From NCBI GenBank assembly GCA_025846845.1, contig JAOYTL010000005.1, forward strand, positions 186,001-250,000: DNA of 64,000 bases, in the 5' to 3' direction. The DNA comes from Alloboseaceae bacterium BT-24-1. GTDB lineage: Bacteria; Pseudomonadota; Alphaproteobacteria; Rhizobiales; Beijerinckiaceae. The position numbers and the translations under genes were made by a program. The notes below the pieces were generated by a model. That model saw nothing but the letters and a program-made list of their open reading frames with translations, was not told the DNA's origin and ran no database searches. Below are positions 61,067-64,000 of this stretch, in pieces; within the stretch, counting starts at the first letter, position 1; every line of letters starts with the position of its first letter.

Positions 61067-61984
61067 ATGACAGAGCAACTGGTTCAGCAGCTCCTGAACT
61101 GGATCACGCTCGGCTCGATCTATGCGCTGGTCGCGGTCGGGTTCAGCCTGCTTTTCGGTGTCCTCAACATCATCCATTTCTCGCATGGCGACGTGTCGCT
61201 GCTGGCCCCGTTCCTGGCACTCGCGGCCGTGCAAACCGTGAGCGCATCCCTTGGCGGCTCGCCTGCGGTGGCGGCCATCGTGCTCGCAGTGCTCTTCGCC
61301 GTCATCGTCACCGGCTTGCTCGGCGTGGTGCTCTATTATCTCGTGATCAAGCGCTTCCAGAATGCTCCCGCGATGATGGCGCTGGTCGCCACCGTCGCGC
61401 TCGGCATCGTCCTGCGTGAGCTGATCCGCCATTTGTACCCGCAGGGCTCCAACCCTCATGCGGTGCCGAGGCTCGTGCCTGGCAGCATCGAGGTGCTGGG
61501 CGTCACCATCCCGGCCTTCAACCTCGTCGCGATCCTTGTCTCGGTCCTTTCGGTCGGCCTGCTGTTCTACATGCTCGAGCGGACGCGGCTTGGCCTGCAC
61601 ATCAAGGCCGTGTCGCAGGACCGGGATGCGGCGCGTCTCATCTCGATCTCGCCGGCGCGGATCTTCCAGATCACTTTCTTCATCGCCTCGGCCATCGGCG
61701 CCATCGGCGGTCTGTTCTTCGCGGGCTATGCCGGCATCGTCCGCTTCGACTTCAGCGTCGATGTCGGCCTGATCGGCTTTTCAGCCGCGGTCGTCGGCGG
61801 GCTCGGCTCCATGCCCGGCGCGATCATCGGCAGCCTGCTCATCGCGGGTCTCGACACGCTGGTGCAGGCTACGGTCCCGAACGGCGCCTCTTATCGGCTG
61901 GTCTTCGTGTTCCTGCTCGTCATCTGCGTCCTCGTCTTCCGGCCGGCCGGCCTGCTCGGCCGCACAATCGTGGAAAAGGTCTGA
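61067..61984 (+). CDS. livH: Liv-type ABC transporter permease
   Basis: A 305-residue permease. LNWITLGSIYALVAVGFSLLFGVLNIIHFSHGDVSLLAPF is the LivH family opening; the late KAVSQDRDAARLISISPARIF loop meets the ATPase, and VGGLGSMPGAIIGSLLIAGLDTL is conserved. First gene of livHMGF here; the next starts 4 nt after its stop. Confidence 0.92.
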   Translation: MTEQLVQQLLNWITLGSIYALVAVGFSLLFGVLNIIHFSHGDVSLLAPFLALAAVQTVSASLGGSPAVAAIVLAVLFAVIVTGLLGVVLYYLVIKRFQNAPAMMALVATVALGIVLRELIRHLYPQGSNPHAVPRLVPGSIEVLGVTIPAFNLVAILVSVLSVGLLFYMLERTRLGLHIKAVSQDRDAARLISISPARIFQITFFIASAIGAIGGLFFAGYAGIVRFDFSVDVGLIGFSAAVVGGLGSMPGAIIGSLLIAGLDTLVQATVPNGASYRLVFVFLLVICVLVFRPAGLLGRTIVEKV

Positions 61985-61988
61985 GCCG

Positions 61989-63164
61989 ATGTCCGTGTCC
62001 GTGACAGCGACGCGCAGAACCTCCGGCGCCGCCACCGCTCTCTCCATCGTTGCGCTCACCGAGATCGGCAGTGCCGCCTTCCTCAGGCAGTTCCTGCTGG
62101 CCGAAGACTGGCGCGTGGTCGTCGGGCTGCTCGGCTTCTTCGCCATCGTGCTGGTCGCGCTGCAACGCCTGCCCACGGTCGAGGCCCGGATCGAGGGCGC
62201 CTTCTCAGCGCAAGGTCGGTTTGCGACGCTGCTCGGCATCGCGATCGTGCTGCTGTTCCCCTTCCTGCTGGAGAAGAGCACCTATGCGCTTCACCTGCTG
62301 ATCATCGCGCAGCTCTATGCGGTGCTGGCGCTGGCGCTGAACTTCCAGCTCGGCAGCGCCAACATCCCGAACTTCGCGACCGGTGCCTCCTATGGCATCG
62401 GGGCCTATGCCTCGGCGCTGCTGGCCCTGAATTGGGATGTCAGCTTCTGGCTGGCGCTGCCGGCGGCGGCGGTCGTCGCGACGATCTTCGGCTTCGTGCT
62501 CGGCGTACCGTCGATGCGCACGCGCGACAGCTATCTTGCGCTGGTCACCATCGCCTTCGGCGTCGTCGTCCACCAGCTCCTCAACAACCTCGAATTCACC
62601 GGCGGCCCGAACGGGCTGGTCGGCATCCCGGCGCCAGAGCTGTTCGGACACTCCTTCGCCTCGCCGCTCGTCATCTTCGGCCACTCGCTGCCATCGCAGG
62701 CGAACTTCTACTATCTCTCGGCTGCGCTGGTCGGGGTCTCGATCCTCTTTGCCGCGAGGCTGCATCATTCGCGGATCGGGCTCGCCTGGAACGCGCTGCG
62801 GGCGGACGAGCTGGCGGCGCGCTGCCAGGGCATCAACGCGACCTGGTACAAGGTCCTCGCCTTCGTGGTCGACGCCTTCCTCGCGGGCTTCGCCGGCACG
62901 ATCTACGCCTTCTATGTCGGCTTCATCTCGCCCGACAATTTCACCTTCCTCGTCTCGGTGACGATCATGACGATGGTGATCGCCGGCGGCATGGACAACA
63001 CCCTCGGCGTCATCGTCGGTGCCTTCCTGCTGACCATGCTGCCCGAGAAGCTCCGCGCCTTTTCCGACTACCGCATCCTGTTCTTCGGCGTGACCGTGAT
63101 CGCCTTCCTGATGATCCGCCCGCAGGGCATCTTCCCGCAGCGGCTGCGGCGCTACGGAGGCTGA
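61989..63164 (+). CDS. livM: Liv-type ABC transporter permease
   Basis: A 391-residue permease. An N-terminal extension of about 100 residues with two extra hydrophobic stretches precedes the conserved core YALHLLIIAQLYAVLALALNFQLGSANIPNFATGASYGIGAY. The ATPase contact loop is GLAWNALRADELAARCQGINATWYKVLAFV. It pairs with LivH. Confidence 0.92.
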   Translation: MSVSVTATRRTSGAATALSIVALTEIGSAAFLRQFLLAEDWRVVVGLLGFFAIVLVALQRLPTVEARIEGAFSAQGRFATLLGIAIVLLFPFLLEKSTYALHLLIIAQLYAVLALALNFQLGSANIPNFATGASYGIGAYASALLALNWDVSFWLALPAAAVVATIFGFVLGVPSMRTRDSYLALVTIAFGVVVHQLLNNLEFTGGPNGLVGIPAPELFGHSFASPLVIFGHSLPSQANFYYLSAALVGVSILFAARLHHSRIGLAWNALRADELAARCQGINATWYKVLAFVVDAFLAGFAGTIYAFYVGFISPDNFTFLVSVTIMTMVIAGGMDNTLGVIVGAFLLTMLPEKLRAFSDYRILFFGVTVIAFLMIRPQGIFPQRLRRYGG

Positions 63165-63168
63165 GCTC

Positions 63169-63955
<787 letters not shown>

Positions 63956-63969
<14 letters not shown>

Positions 63970-64000
63970 CAAGGTCGACACCAATTACGGTGTCGTCGCC
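63956..64000 (+). CDS. livF: Liv-type ABC transporter ATP-binding protein, start of gene (partial)
   Basis: The first 15 codons of a gene that runs past the window: MLKLDKVDTNYGVVA, the usual opening of LivF ATPases. It overlaps livG by 14 bp. Confidence 0.75.

Overview
The window is a gene-dense, high-GC bacterial chromosome segment. The end of rpmA followed by obgE, an IalB-family invasion protein, PHB-metabolism genes, a general amino-acid (Aap) importer and many ABC uptake systems all point to an alphaproteobacterium of the order Hyphomicrobiales. A Bosea-like soil bacterium is my best guess, by inference only. I see no rRNA, IS element, prophage or CRISPR array. There is one tRNA, tRNA-Gly(GCC).

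Layout. 1-5.5 kb: tail of rpmA, a GNAT acetyltransferase, a PHB-depolymerase-type esterase, obgE, an IalB-family protein and a DHA2 drug exporter. 5.6-11.7 kb: a GNAT gene that appears to start at ATT, an MsbA-type exporter, a D-threonine-aldolase-like PLP enzyme, an unknown protein, a second GNAT and an M20 amidohydrolase. 11.8-20 kb: an oxyanion uptake locus. A divergent HTH/PBP-like regulator and a palindromic operator candidate precede tupBCA (tungstate). Then come two ModA-like binding proteins, one without a signal peptide, then trmO and a FecBCD-type importer. 20-28.6 kb: a serine hydrolase, a small secreted protein, aapJQM without its ATPase and with a REP-like element between aapJ and aapQ, and an unknown group of one multipass and three single-pass membrane proteins. 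28.6-31.6 kb: acetoacetate decarboxylase, 3-hydroxybutyrate dehydrogenase and a divergent patatin-like protein (PHB/ketone-body turnover). 31.6-41.7 kb: a GlxA-type regulator, an Lrp regulator that shares a palindrome with an AceE-type E1 enzyme gene, an UMF1-family transporter, a LonSB protein, a thioredoxin-TPR protein, a ProX-type deacylase and a DUF2459 protein.

41.9-51.1 kb: after tRNA-Gly and its terminator lies a broken HNH endonuclease gene. It is followed by a sugar-uptake and degradation module: a DUF2264 protein, a four-gene ABC importer, a GH88 unsaturated uronyl hydrolase and a LacI regulator. This looks like an accessory island for unsaturated uronic-acid oligosaccharides.

51.2-64 kb: the most interesting part. 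One tight operon encodes an MFS carrier, PyrK, PyrD (class 1B), an N-carbamoyl-amino-acid hydrolase, an orotate phosphoribosyltransferase and aspartate ammonia-lyase. Next to it are an XRE regulator and a divergent Liv-type ABC importer. The enzyme order fits reductive breakdown of orotate: orotate to dihydroorotate, to N-carbamoyl-aspartate, to aspartate, to fumarate plus ammonia. Only the dihydroorotase step is not seen, and it could lie beyond the window. Iterated AATCTCA-type repeats beside the XRE gene support one regulatory unit.
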